64,000 bases of DNA from Bifidobacterium [indicum] DSM 20214 = LMG 11587 (GTDB lineage Bacteria; Actinomycetota; Actinomycetes; Actinomycetales; Bifidobacteriaceae): the NCBI RefSeq assembly GCF_000706765.1, contig NZ_CP006018.1:1240001-1304000 (forward strand), in the 5' to 3' direction. A program made the translations under genes and the position numbers. Position 1 is the first letter of the stretch; each line of letters opens with the position of its first letter. The notes under the pieces were generated by a model that searched no databases, was not told the DNA's origin, and was given only the letters and a program-made list of their open reading frames with translations. Below, in pieces: positions 1 to 9,270 of this stretch.

Positions 1-242
1 CCAGAGCGAAAGGCCACTGCCCGTTCCAGGCCTATGGCCGAGCCCAGAAACCCGTAGACCATCAAGCCTCCATGCAGGTCAGCCAGGGGGACCCTGCCGG
101 AGGGATGAATCAGGTCGGCACGAATCAGCGCCGCAACCAGACCGAGAAGGGCCGCCAGTCCCGCACCGACCAGGAGAGCAATCCTTGCTTTGGGCAGGGC
201 AGCCTTGTCTCCGGTCCTGCGCGTCGTCTTGTCATCCTGCAT
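1..242 (-). CDS. Uncharacterised membrane protein, N-terminal fragment (3' end outside window)
   Basis: Only the first 80 codons are inside the window; the gene runs off the left edge. The ATG at 242 is preceded by an AGGTGG-like ribosome-binding site. After a basic, cytoplasmic-looking N-terminus (about residues 1-20) comes a hydrophobic segment (about 21-42), then a short loop and a second helix containing LHGGLMVYGFLGSAIGLERA. This His-Gly/Leu-Glu-Arg signature resembles uncharacterised multi-pass membrane proteins of actinobacteria; I cannot assign a substrate. It is divergent from the regulator starting at 301, with only 58 bases between them, so the regulator probably controls it. That functional link is inference. 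Confidence 0.6.
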   Translation of the reverse strand, partial: MQDDKTTRRTGDKAALPKARIALLVGAGLAALLGLVAALIRADLIHPSGRVPLADLHGGLMVYGFLGSAIGLERAVAFRS

Positions 243-270
243 GGAATCGACCACCTTGCCGTGGTTTCAT

Positions 271-298
271 ATTTAATTGGATAGTTATACAATTTAAT
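271..298. promoter_or_regulatory. AT-rich imperfect inverted repeat between divergent genes, probable operator
   Basis: ATTTAATTG (271-279) and CAATTTAAT (290-298) match as an inverted repeat at 8 of 9 positions, in an otherwise GC-rich region. The element covers the likely -10 box (TATACA, 286-291) of the regulator gene at 301 and lies just upstream of the divergent membrane gene. This is the layout expected for an autoregulatory operator of the helix-turn-helix protein. Confidence 0.45.
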
Positions 299-300
299 CG

Positions 301-1047
301 ATGAGTCAGGAAATTCAAACCCCTTCCAGCGGAAACGAGACCCCCGCCAAACGACGAAACGGGGAAGCTCTGCGTTCCGCAATCCTCGACCGCATTCAGG
401 GGGAAACCCGCTCCGGCGCCCCGGGCCTCTCCGCATATCAAGTCGGGATGATCTTCGGCATCCATCCGACAACAGCCCGCTTCCATCTCGAACATCTGGT
501 GAAGCAGGGCAGGTTGATTCGCCACCAAGCGGAGACCGCCGGAGCGAATTCTCCGAACAGCCACAAGAGCGGCCGCGGAAGGCCGAGTATCATCTACACT
601 CCGGCAGACCAGGAGCAGGCAAGGGAGGACATGATTGCCTCGCTCTGCATAGCCCTGGAATCATCCATCGCCGACCCTCAGGCCAGAGTCGAGTCCGCCC
701 TTGAAGCAGGGAGAACCTGGGGCCGGCACCTGTCCAATCGGGAACACCGATCAGCCGGCGGATCTTCACCGTCAAACCCTTCCGGACCGCCACTGAACGT
801 CCTGGAGAACCTGGGGTTCAGGCCGGAACCCATCGGAGAAGATCAACGAAGCTGCTATCTGACGGCCTGCCCCTTCATGGATGACGCCCTAGCCCACCCC
901 ATCATCTGCACCATCCACCTGGGCATGATCCAGGGGATCATGGCAGGCAGGGGACTTCGGACAAGGACCCGATTGGAGCCCTTCGCCTCCCCGAAAGGAT
1001 GCCTCCTGGAGGTGCAGACTTCCAACAAGGCCATCGACAAGGATTGA
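301..1047 (+). CDS. ArsR/SufR-like winged helix-turn-helix regulator with Cys/His C-terminal domain
   Basis: A 248-residue regulator. A winged helix-turn-helix lies at about residues 40-78 (GLSAYQVGMIFGIHPTTARF, then a basic recognition segment), with GRGRPSIIYTP forming the wing end at about 91-101. The C-terminal domain carries C185, C190, C203 and H206 in a CPF...C..HLG..QG pattern. Regulators of this ArsR/SufR-like group use such residues to hold a metal or Fe-S cofactor, so a redox- or metal-sensing role is plausible but inferred. The ATG at 301 has no Shine-Dalgarno; a TATACA box ends 9 bases upstream, suggesting a leaderless mRNA. The gene is divergent from the membrane protein at 242. 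Confidence 0.7.
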   Translation: MSQEIQTPSSGNETPAKRRNGEALRSAILDRIQGETRSGAPGLSAYQVGMIFGIHPTTARFHLEHLVKQGRLIRHQAETAGANSPNSHKSGRGRPSIIYTPADQEQAREDMIASLCIALESSIADPQARVESALEAGRTWGRHLSNREHRSAGGSSPSNPSGPPLNVLENLGFRPEPIGEDQRSCYLTACPFMDDALAHPIICTIHLGMIQGIMAGRGLRTRTRLEPFASPKGCLLEVQTSNKAIDKD

Positions 1048-1112
1048 GACGTCGAACCGGACCCGTCCACGGTCATTCCGGGCACTCCGGTTTACTGCGT
1101 CCTTGAACCGAC

Positions 1113-2360
1113 TCACCCTTTGATGAAGTGGGTCTCCATACGCCTCTGGAACCGCGTTGCCGCAAGGATGACCGCCGCCACCAGGGAAATCACGAGCATA
1201 CCGGCGAAGCTGCCGGTCACCGGATTCAGATCCAAAAGTCCGGAAAGACCCTTGAAGGCCCAGGTAGACGTGGTGAATCCCAGACTGGTGGTGGCCGAGA
1301 AGATACCCATCACCAGCGGGTACCGCCTGGGAGAGGTCAGATTGGACAGAAGGAAGGGGCAGGTGGCCATGATGATGGCACTGCCCGACCCCACCAGGAA
1401 GGCGGACAGACAGACCAGGGGGAATGAGCGGGTGACCAGGAAGAGGATCGCACCCACGGACATCAGGGCAAAGGCGGCGGGAATCGTCCATTCGCGGAGC
1501 AGACGCCGGATGCCGTTGATGCTGAGACCTATCACGACGGACGACCCCGTATTGAACATCAATGCCAGACCTGCCGCACCGGTATCTCCCAGGCCGTAAC
1601 GGGTTATGTAGACCGCCAGCTTGTTGTAAAGAACGGCCACCAAAAAGATGCTGAGGAATCCTATCAGTACGCAGGAGACGATACCCCACCAGTATTGCTG
1701 TCCAACTTCGGATGTGGGGGAATCCGAATGGTAGGTTTCCGTTTCGTCCTCCTCGACCGTGCCCACATTGGGAACCAGGAAGAAGACCATGATCAGGGCA
1801 GGCAGGGCAAGTAGATACAACCAGTAGTTATGGAGCCACCCGCCCTTGGCCAGGAAACCGCCCAGAGCAAGGATGAGCATGGATGAACCATCCTGGACAG
1901 CCAGAACCACCCCCATGAGTCCGGCCAGCCGATCCCCCCTGAAGAAGCGCGCCGAAAGGCTGGGAAGGATCGTCGTCGTGATGCCCACACCGAACCCAAC
2001 CACCAGGGCGAAGACGAGAAGCTGGTTGACGTTGTCATGGATGAACAGGGGAAGCAACCCGCCTAGAGCGATGCAGAAACAGCTGATGCAACCGGCGGTC
2101 CTGAACCTCATCCAGGTCATGAGCTGACCAAAGAGGAGGGCGGAAACGATCGCGGCCGACGCCCCTACCGACACCACCGATTCCACCGTGGATGGGTCGG
2201 CGTGAGGGAAGGAGGCCTGGATGGCTGCGACCGAGGGCGAGATGACGGAATCGAACCGCGACATGACCGCCAAGGCCATGATTCCTGCAAGAATACCCAG
2301 ATTCCGACGGGTAAACACCCTGCCCGACACGTCCCCCGACGTCCGTTTCCCCTCGCTCAT
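1113..2360 (-). CDS. MFS transporter
   Basis: A 415-residue integral membrane protein with about 12 hydrophobic segments in two bundles. They are separated by an acidic cytoplasmic loop containing VEEDETE, near residue 200. Basic motifs follow the early helices (MRFRTAGC; RFFRGDRLAG), typical of the major facilitator superfamily. The substrate cannot be read from the sequence. I chose the ATG at 2360 because GGAGAAGG sits just upstream of it; a TTG four codons earlier would place that site inside the gene. It is convergent with the regulator ending at 1047, with no strong terminator in the 65-base gap. Confidence 0.8.
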   Translation of the reverse strand: MSEGKRTSGDVSGRVFTRRNLGILAGIMALAVMSRFDSVISPSVAAIQASFPHADPSTVESVVSVGASAAIVSALLFGQLMTWMRFRTAGCISCFCIALGGLLPLFIHDNVNQLLVFALVVGFGVGITTTILPSLSARFFRGDRLAGLMGVVLAVQDGSSMLILALGGFLAKGGWLHNYWLYLLALPALIMVFFLVPNVGTVEEDETETYHSDSPTSEVGQQYWWGIVSCVLIGFLSIFLVAVLYNKLAVYITRYGLGDTGAAGLALMFNTGSSVVIGLSINGIRRLLREWTIPAAFALMSVGAILFLVTRSFPLVCLSAFLVGSGSAIIMATCPFLLSNLTSPRRYPLVMGIFSATTSLGFTTSTWAFKGLSGLLDLNPVTGSFAGMLVISLVAAVILAATRFQRRMETHFIKG

Positions 2361-2494
2361 CACCTTCTCCAATCTCAGCTTGCCCGAGACAGTCTACCCC
2401 AGGGCCAGAGCCGGTCCCAGGGCGATGCGGAAACAGTTGGTTGCAGAAGGTGATGGACCTGCAGATCCGTCCATCAGGCCTTGCTGTCACCCGG

Positions 2495-3298
2495 TCAGGG
2501 ATGCAGCCCGGAACCCCTGCCTGCCACGAAGGCACCCAGATCGTTCGGGCCGAGGCCGACGTAGCTGTCAATGGAGGCGAATTGCGGGCCATCGACACGT
2601 GGATTGGGGGTGACTCCGGTGAAGGCAATCGTTGTAGCACCGGAAGCAACCGCCGAGCGAAGGCCCGTCGCCGAATCTTCGAAGGCGATGCAGGCGGACA
2701 TGCAATCGGCTTCTTTTATACCCGCAAGTTTCGCCGCATACAGATAAGGAGCCGGATCAGGCTTCTGTGACAGCCCGTCATCGCCGCAGACGAAATCCAC
2801 AAATGCACCTCGGGGCGCCTGCTCAACCACCGCCCGGGCCATGCGCCGCGGTGATGTGGTGACCAGAACAGAGGGGACACCTGATCGCGACAGGGCCTTC
2901 AAGAGGTCGAACACCCCACTGATCCAAGGCATACGCTCCTGTTCCTTGCGGGCAACACCATCGATGAGCATACCGGGGATATCCTCCTCGGGAACCTGTA
3001 GCCCATGCTCCCTGAGAAGTCGCGCAACCTGGGGAAGCGGTTTCCCCGACACCTGCCACCCCATCTCCTCGTTCCAGTACCCGCCATACTGCTGCGTCAG
3101 CTCTATCTCCACCTGGTGCCAGTACGGCTCCGAATCGATGAGGGTACCGTCCATATCCCAGAAGACAGCCAGAGGGAGCCCATCCCCGTCCATCCTGCCA
3201 GAGCAGCGGGTACCACCCCTTGGTGAACCGGAGATTTCACATGCTTCTACAGACTCGCCGCCGGGTATGGGTACTTCGCTCTGCCAGTCGTTTTCCAT
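2495..3298 (-). CDS. HAD-superfamily hydrolase (phosphoglycolate/beta-phosphoglucomutase-like)
   Basis: A 267-residue HAD subfamily IA phosphatase or mutase. Motif I is DMDGT (nucleophile D48, acid/base D50), followed by the helical cap (about 60-130). Motif II is TTSPRRM, motif III includes KPDP, and the second Asp motif is seen as FEDSATG. Such enzymes dephosphorylate small sugar or organic phosphates, or isomerise beta-glucose-1-phosphate; the substrate is not predictable here. The N-terminal 40 residues precede the usual domain start, so a downstream start is possible. TAAGCT (3305-3310) lies six bases upstream of the ATG with no Shine-Dalgarno, consistent with a leaderless start. Confidence 0.8.
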   Translation of the reverse strand: MENDWQSEVPIPGGESVEACEISGSPRGGTRCSGRMDGDGLPLAVFWDMDGTLIDSEPYWHQVEIELTQQYGGYWNEEMGWQVSGKPLPQVARLLREHGLQVPEEDIPGMLIDGVARKEQERMPWISGVFDLLKALSRSGVPSVLVTTSPRRMARAVVEQAPRGAFVDFVCGDDGLSQKPDPAPYLYAAKLAGIKEADCMSACIAFEDSATGLRSAVASGATTIAFTGVTPNPRVDGPQFASIDSYVGLGPNDLGAFVAGRGSGLHP

Positions 3299-3390
3299 AC
3301 TGACAGCTTATCGACAGGACTCACCACCCCGGCCCCGGTCCGCTCCCGCTTCCAAGCAAGGACGTGAACCGGACCACCACGATTCCTCAG

Positions 3391-5487
3391 TCAGTTGACG
3401 TTGCCGAATACCTGGTTGCTGAGCTCCTTACGGAGGGTTTCATACTCGGTGATCTTGCCCAGAAGGTCGAACTTCTCCTGCCCATCCGGCAGTCGGTTCA
3501 TCTGGTGACGGGCGGCCGAAATCAACCGCATATAGGTGGCATCAAGAAGCCTGGCCAGAAGTTCCGAGGCGTATTGCCGCTCTTCTGCGGTGGCCTCTCT
3601 GAGCTGTATGGCCGCAGCGTTCGCGGCAGGCTCCGCTTCCTGACCGGCACCCGGACCACCGGCAGGACCGACGCGGCCCGATACCGGAGACTGCGTATCC
3701 TTGTCGGGAGCAGCCAATGGCAGGGGCATGACCGCCAGCTCATTGATGGCGGATTCCAGCAAGGGCCCAGCCTCCTTGCTCAGATTGTGCATCCATAGAC
3801 CCTGTGGGGTGTCTGCGGCTGGCAGCCCGCCTGCGGCTTCCACAGCTTGATAGAGGGTGCGGAAGATGGGAACCACGAAGCTGTCGACGCTCAGCTGGCT
3901 ATACACATCACGATTGACGGCGCGAGGTATCTGAATCAACAGACCCATGAACTGCTGCTCGCAGATAAAAACGGAATCGTCAATCCTGTAGTATCCCTGG
4001 TCGGCCGCATCCTTCTTCTCCAGCTCCCGGCGACGCGCAGACTCCTCGTAGGGATTCCGGTCGGACAGCTCCCTCCCAGCATTGCCGTACCGGGGCTGCC
4101 TGATCGCATAGGCGCTCTGGTCGTGTATGCGCATACTCCGCCGAGCGGCACTGACCTCCTGTTGAAGCAGGTCCAGATCCACACCGATTCTGCGGGCCGC
4201 CTTCCGGGTATAGATGCCCACCAGCGACCGGTCCCTGATCTGGGCGATGATAGGCGCCACGGCCTTGACCGCCCCTATCTGCCCGGTCGTGTACTGGGTA
4301 TCGAACATATCAACGGCCGAATCAATCACAAAATCATAGAGGGGCCTTGCCTCGTCCACCAGGGACTTGACCGCCTGGTCTCCATGCTGGATACGCAGAT
4401 CACAGGGATCCAGGTTGTCCCGCGCCACAGCCACGAAGGTCTGGGTGAGGAAGCTGCCGTCAAGCCCGAAGGCGTGGAGGGCGGCCTTCTGCCCCGCTGC
4501 GTCCCCGTCAAAGGTGAAGACCACACGGGAGCCCCGGACGGGCCCCACCAGCTGAATCGCCCCCAGGGCATCGTCGGAAATGAGCCGTCGGACTATCTTG
4601 GCATGGTCCTCCCCAAAGGCCGTTCCGCAGGTGGCCACAGCAGTATCGACACCGGCAAGGTGGCAGGCCATGACATCGGTGTACCCCTCGACGATGACCA
4701 CCTGGCGCTTCTTGACGATGGCATCCTTGGCCAGGTCGATACCGTAGAGAACCTGGTTCTTCCGGTAGAGCTGGGTATCGGGGGTGTTGATGTACTTGGC
4801 GCCGATGCTGTCATCCTCGAAGAGCTTGCGGGCACCGAACCCCAGAGTGCGGCCCGTCGAGTCACGAATGGGCCAGGTCACCCTGCCGCGGAAGTAGTCA
4901 TAGATACCGCGCTGACCCTGTCTGGCCAGTCCCGCATCCAGCATCTCCTGCTGAGTGAATCCCTTGGTGGAGAGGTGACGAACGAGGTTGTCCCAGCCGC
5001 GAGGGGCGTAGCCACACCCGAAATGGGTGCTGTCAGCCTGGGTGAAGGTTCGCCCCGCCAGGAGCTTGCGGGCGGCCAGGGCCTCCTTGGTCATGATCTG
5101 TGAGACGAAGAACCGCTGGGCCTCTTCGTTGGCCTCCAGCAGGCGGGCCCTCTTGGACCCCTTCCGTTGTTCCCTGCGGTCATTGTCGTAGTGAAGCTCG
5201 ATGTGGTACTTGTCCGCCAGGATTTCAACCGCATCACCGAACTCTACGTTCTCTTCCCGCTCGACGTAGGTGAAGACATCCCCACCCAAGCCGCAACCGA
5301 AGCAATGCCAGACCCCCATGGAGGGTCGGACCGAAAAGGAGGGGGACTTCTCATCGTGGAAGGGGCACAGACCCACGTATGTCCCCGAGCCCGAGGGCTT
5401 CAAGGTCACACTCTCGGATACGATTTCATACAGGTCGGCCTTGGCCCGCACCTTCTCGATGTCTTCTTTCTTGATCAGTCCTGGCAT
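3391..5487 (-). CDS. dnaG: DNA primase DnaG
   Basis: Makes RNA primers for lagging-strand synthesis at the replication fork. The protein is 698 residues from the ATG at 5487, which gives the canonical start (MPGLIKKEDIEKVR); the frame is open upstream but unrelated to the family. The CHC2 zinc-binding domain has C41, H44, C62 and C65. The TOPRIM catalytic core includes the acidic EGYTDV motif (E267) and DGDAAG (D327, D329). A C-terminal helicase-interaction region follows a Gly/Pro/Ala-rich linker near residue 600. It lies downstream of dgt in the same orientation with a 76-base gap, a pairing common in actinobacteria. Confidence 0.95.
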   Translation of the reverse strand: MPGLIKKEDIEKVRAKADLYEIVSESVTLKPSGSGTYVGLCPFHDEKSPSFSVRPSMGVWHCFGCGLGGDVFTYVEREENVEFGDAVEILADKYHIELHYDNDRREQRKGSKRARLLEANEEAQRFFVSQIMTKEALAARKLLAGRTFTQADSTHFGCGYAPRGWDNLVRHLSTKGFTQQEMLDAGLARQGQRGIYDYFRGRVTWPIRDSTGRTLGFGARKLFEDDSIGAKYINTPDTQLYRKNQVLYGIDLAKDAIVKKRQVVIVEGYTDVMACHLAGVDTAVATCGTAFGEDHAKIVRRLISDDALGAIQLVGPVRGSRVVFTFDGDAAGQKAALHAFGLDGSFLTQTFVAVARDNLDPCDLRIQHGDQAVKSLVDEARPLYDFVIDSAVDMFDTQYTTGQIGAVKAVAPIIAQIRDRSLVGIYTRKAARRIGVDLDLLQQEVSAARRSMRIHDQSAYAIRQPRYGNAGRELSDRNPYEESARRRELEKKDAADQGYYRIDDSVFICEQQFMGLLIQIPRAVNRDVYSQLSVDSFVVPIFRTLYQAVEAAGGLPAADTPQGLWMHNLSKEAGPLLESAINELAVMPLPLAAPDKDTQSPVSGRVGPAGGPGAGQEAEPAANAAAIQLREATAEERQYASELLARLLDATYMRLISAARHQMNRLPDGQEKFDLLGKITEYETLRKELSNQVFGNVN

Positions 5488-5563
5488 ATACTCCAGACTA
5501 GCCGTGGCGCGGGAACTGGTTCGAGACGACGAGGAAACAGTAGGGGTCCCAGGCCTGTCGAAC

Positions 5564-6841
5564 CTACTGGCAGATGATGGAATGGAGCGACAAGGCCGAG
5601 CCATCGGTCAGCGAGGCCACCTGATCGACGGCCACGCGGAGACGTTCGTCGTCGGATCCAGCCTTTACCCAGTCCTCCAGGAAGACCGTCTCCAGCGCAT
5701 CCGAGGGGTTGGGGGAATCAGCCATCATGACCTCCACCAGGTCGGTGATGATTTTCAGCTGTTCTTCATGGAAGGGCTCGTGTTCCCTGGGCTCCATGGC
5801 GAAGTAGACGGCGATCCCCTTCAGTGCCACGATTTCGTAGGATGTTCCCTCGGGGATGACCACGGTGGCCGAGTACCGCGTAAGAGGACCTTGCCCGTAT
5901 TTCTGACGGGTGGCGGCCTCAACAGACCCCGCAAACCGTCCTATCAGGGCACTGGTCATGTTCTTGAGCTGGGCCAGGGACCGACGCGAACCGTCGAAAT
6001 GCAGGGGAAGCATGGCCTTCATCCTCCCCAGGGCCTGCACAAGCAAATCCGCATCCCAGCGCTCGCCGTACCAGGACCGAGCAGCGGCGACCACCCCGTC
6101 CATGACTCTCGGGTCGGCCAGGGCAAGTGGATCGAATGAGCCCATGACGATGGCATCCTCCACGTCATGCACGCTGTAGGCGATGTCGTCGGACAGGTCC
6201 ATGACCTGGCATTCCATTGGTGTCGTATTGACGGGCGCGTCCCGCTTGAGCCAGGCAAAGACCTCCTCATCATCGGGATAGACACAGTACTTGGCAGACC
6301 GCTCCCCCTTGGGATGCTTGGCCGCATCGGCCAAGGTCCAGGGATACTTGACGGCGGCATCCAGGGCCGCCCTGGTCAGGTTGACACCGGCACTGCGGCC
6401 ATCAGGATGAAAGACCTTGGGTTCCAGTCTGGTCAGGAGTCGCATGGTCTGGGCGTTTCCCTCGAATCCCCCGATGGAGGAGGCGATGGAGGAAAGCGCC
6501 CGCTCTCCGTTGTGCCCAAAGGGCGGGTGACCCAAATCGTGCGCCAGGCAGGCACAATCGACCACATCGGGGTCGCAACCCAGCATGGTGCCGATTTGGC
6601 GCCCTATCTGGGCGACCTCCAGAGTATGGGTCAGACGGGTCCTGACGAAATCATCGGTTCCCGCCACCAGAATCTGGGTTTTGGCTCCGAGGCGGCGCAG
6701 GGCGGAGGAATGGACCAGCCGTGCCCGATCACGTTCGAAGGCTGTACGGGAGTTGGATTTTGGAGGCTCCGGAGCCCAGCGCTCCTCATCGAAGGCCGTG
6801 TAGCCCTCATCACTGAGGCGCTGCCTTCCACTGATTTCCAT
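5564..6841 (-). CDS. dgt: dGTP triphosphohydrolase-like HD-domain protein
   Basis: A 425-residue member of the dGTPase family, which hydrolyses dNTPs to nucleosides and triphosphate and helps balance DNA precursors. The HD metal site is visible as THTLE (H72) and AHDLGHPPFGHNGE (H101, D102, H105, H110). The ATG at 6841 follows an AAGGAGG ribosome-binding site by about nine bases; ten in-frame codons further upstream are therefore excluded. It is the first gene of a likely dgt-dnaG operon. Actinobacterial members of this group are usually annotated as deoxyguanosinetriphosphate triphosphohydrolase-like, and the true substrate range is not certain. Confidence 0.9.
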   Translation of the reverse strand: MEISGRQRLSDEGYTAFDEERWAPEPPKSNSRTAFERDRARLVHSSALRRLGAKTQILVAGTDDFVRTRLTHTLEVAQIGRQIGTMLGCDPDVVDCACLAHDLGHPPFGHNGERALSSIASSIGGFEGNAQTMRLLTRLEPKVFHPDGRSAGVNLTRAALDAAVKYPWTLADAAKHPKGERSAKYCVYPDDEEVFAWLKRDAPVNTTPMECQVMDLSDDIAYSVHDVEDAIVMGSFDPLALADPRVMDGVVAAARSWYGERWDADLLVQALGRMKAMLPLHFDGSRRSLAQLKNMTSALIGRFAGSVEAATRQKYGQGPLTRYSATVVIPEGTSYEIVALKGIAVYFAMEPREHEPFHEEQLKIITDLVEVMMADSPNPSDALETVFLEDWVKAGSDDERLRVAVDQVASLTDGSALSLHSIICQ

Positions 6842-7069
6842 CCGGGTGGGCCTCCTTCCGAACCAAAACAACCGTCAGTCTTTTGCGAGTCGGCAGAAAC
6901 ATCACCTGCCCTATCCCCTACCGATGTTCCAATTGTCCCCCATTCGGTACGGGAACCACAACTCGGAACCAGATGGCGCTCCGATAGAGAGGACCACCTG
7001 CCGGAAGTCTAGGCCACCGTCCATTACCGGGTATTTCGAAACGTGGGGGGTCTCGATCAGTCCAAGAAT

Positions 7070-7528
7070 TCAGTCCAGCGAATCGACAACCACCAGTTCT
7101 GTGGGAACATTGCCCGCTGTGGCCTTGGAATAGGGGCAGAGTTCCTGGGTCCTGTCAACCAGGCGCTGGGCCGTCTCCTGGTCAATGCCGGGCAGGACCA
7201 CCTCGATTCTGGCCTTGATACCGAAGGATTCGCCCTCGTCACCCAGGGAGATATGGACCCTGACCTTGCTCTGGGCCAGTTTGGTGGCCGCCACCCTCAG
7301 TTCCTTGCCGGCCAGCCCCATGGCACCCTGGAAACATGCACCCCACCCTATGGCAAACAGTTGCTCGGGGTTGGTTCCGTTTTCCTGGCCTCCCATGGCC
7401 TTGGGAGTGTCCAGATCCAGGGCGAGATCAGGGTTGTGGCTGACCGCATGACCATTACGGCCTCCGGTGATGTCGGCAACCGCCGTGTACGAAATGCTGC
7501 TTGGTTCCTTACCTGCATATGTGCTCAT
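7070..7528 (-). CDS. ohr: Organic hydroperoxide resistance protein (Ohr/OsmC family)
   Basis: A 152-residue thiol peroxidase that reduces organic hydroperoxides. The two redox cysteines are in GACFQGAM (C65) and ELCPYSKATAGN (C131), and the active-site arginine is in TGGRNG (R24); these match Ohr rather than the broader OsmC group. The length is typical for the family. The ATG is preceded by a short GAGG site. It lies between dgt and alr on the same strand with gaps of about 200 bases on each side, so it is probably transcribed on its own. No adjacent OhrR-type regulator is visible. Confidence 0.88.
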   Translation of the reverse strand: MSTYAGKEPSSISYTAVADITGGRNGHAVSHNPDLALDLDTPKAMGGQENGTNPEQLFAIGWGACFQGAMGLAGKELRVAATKLAQSKVRVHISLGDEGESFGIKARIEVVLPGIDQETAQRLVDRTQELCPYSKATAGNVPTELVVVDSLD

Positions 7529-7721
7529 GTCCTCATCTCATCATGCCGACGGGAGCTTGGCAAGGATATCAGGGAACGATTCTCCCGTCCGGGCAAGGAT
7601 TGTGGGACATCTCACCAAATCAGAACGGCTCAGCAACAATCGGGCCGAGACGGACACCACCGGCTGGTCATCTTTACCAGGTGGGAGATTCGAGCCGGAT
7701 CATCAGGTATGACCGTAAGTC

Positions 7722-9080
7722 TCAGAGGATGGTGGCCGGGTCCAGGAGGTGCATATCCTCGGGGCGGATGACTTCGAAGGCATGCAGATAGAGTCTGGGT
7801 ATCCGGTTGCGCAGGCAGGTGAAGATCTCATAACTGATGGTCCCCGCCGCCCTGGCCCAGTCGTCGGCGGTGGGCTCGCAGAAGGACTCACCTCGCCCGG
7901 GTCCGAACAGGACCACCGTGTCGCCCTCCCCAACCCCCAGGGTCACGGCCTTTCCCTCCAGGTCCAGAACGCACTGGTCCATGCAGACCCGACCCGAGAC
8001 TCGCACAAGACGTGGCCCCTGCTTGGTCATCAGTCGAACCGGACCACCTTGGTGGATGGTTCCGGTGGAACCCTCGACATCGAATCCTGATGCGGATCGG
8101 TGAATGCCATCCGCGTACCCCAGGGGCAGGATGGCCGTAGAGGTATCGGAGCTGGTCAAATAGGTGCGACCGTAGGAGACCCCGTGCCCGGCCTCCAGAT
8201 CCTTGACCGTACTCAGCTGAGCCTGGAGGGTCATGGCGGGTTTGAGACCATAATCAGCGGACCTGCCCATGGATGGGTCAGGCTCGTACCCATACATACC
8301 GATACCAGGGCGGGTCAGTTCGTAGTGGATATCGGGACGGCTCAGGGTTGCGGCGGTATTGGCCAGATGACGAATCATCGGCCTCATTCCAGCCGCGGTC
8401 AGGCGACGGACGAACTCCTCGAAGGAGGCGATCTGAGCGTCGGTCGAGGCAACGAAATCGGGGACGTCCGGCATATCGGCCACTGCCAAGTGGCTGAAGA
8501 GCCCGACGACGTCGAGGACACCCTCGGCAGCCAGGGGGCCCAGCTCTTCCAGGGCCGAGTCGAAGGTTTGCGGCGTGAACCCATTACGGCCGAAACCTGT
8601 ATCGACTTTCACATGTATCCTGGCCGGCATGCCGACCCGCCTGGCCGCCTCCTCCACCCGATCGATGATGTGCAGGGAACCAACAGCCAGATCGATGTCG
8701 GCGCGAATGAGGTCATCCAGGGGGGCCTTGTCGACGTTGTACATCCAGGTCAGTATCCGGCACCTGTCCGGACCGATACCCGCCCTTCGAAGATGAAGGG
8801 CCTCACGGGGCTGGGCGGTTCCGAGCCATGTGGCACCTCCCGCGAGCGCGGCCAAGGCGGCCGGTATCAGACCGTGACCGTAAGCATCGGCCTTGACCAC
8901 ACCCATGACCTGCGCACCGGACCCGGACTCCCCGACCCTGCTGACCAGCTCCCCCATGTTGGCCTTGAGGGTTGCAAGGTCGACGATGACCTGGCCGGGA
9001 TAAGCCTCCAGGGCCTTCTCGTAGTTATCTCGGCCGGCATCCGAAGAGAAGTCCCAGGACGGTGCTGCATTCAAACTCAT
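7722..9080 (-). CDS. alr: Alanine racemase
   Basis: A PLP-dependent enzyme that converts L-alanine to D-alanine for peptidoglycan. The PLP-binding lysine is in VVKADAYGHG (K63) and the catalytic tyrosine in VSYGRTY (Y303). The barrel domain is followed by the C-terminal beta domain. The predicted protein is 452 residues. The ATG at 9080 is preferred over upstream ATGs because those lie within, or beyond, a strong terminator hairpin (9106-9150) for the preceding gene. No clear Shine-Dalgarno is visible, so the exact start is uncertain by a few codons. The stop is followed by the ohr region with a gap of nearly 200 bases. Confidence 0.92.
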   Translation of the reverse strand: MSLNAAPSWDFSSDAGRDNYEKALEAYPGQVIVDLATLKANMGELVSRVGESGSGAQVMGVVKADAYGHGLIPAALAALAGGATWLGTAQPREALHLRRAGIGPDRCRILTWMYNVDKAPLDDLIRADIDLAVGSLHIIDRVEEAARRVGMPARIHVKVDTGFGRNGFTPQTFDSALEELGPLAAEGVLDVVGLFSHLAVADMPDVPDFVASTDAQIASFEEFVRRLTAAGMRPMIRHLANTAATLSRPDIHYELTRPGIGMYGYEPDPSMGRSADYGLKPAMTLQAQLSTVKDLEAGHGVSYGRTYLTSSDTSTAILPLGYADGIHRSASGFDVEGSTGTIHQGGPVRLMTKQGPRLVRVSGRVCMDQCVLDLEGKAVTLGVGEGDTVVLFGPGRGESFCEPTADDWARAAGTISYEIFTCLRNRIPRLYLHAFEVIRPEDMHLLDPATIL

Positions 9081-9105
9081 GGGACCATTGTGCGACAGGC
9101 CTGAG

Positions 9106-9150
9106 TCAAAAAGTGCCGGCATGGTCCATACCCTGACCATACCGGCACTT
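9106..9150 (-). terminator. Rho-independent terminator between GNAT gene and alr
   Basis: The arms at 9111-9126 and 9135-9150 pair at 15 of 16 positions around an 8-base loop. Read on the minus strand, the stem ends in a run of five T. It ends transcripts from the acetyltransferase gene and separates them from alr. Confidence 0.85.
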
Positions 9151-9270
9151 GCCGTCCCGTGGACCACAGACCCTCCGGGAGAGGAGGGGGACCGTGATTC
9201 TCTTGCTTTACACCGTCCACGACTTCCGCTTATCGGGGCATGAACGGCACATCATCCTTGCTGCCTTCGT

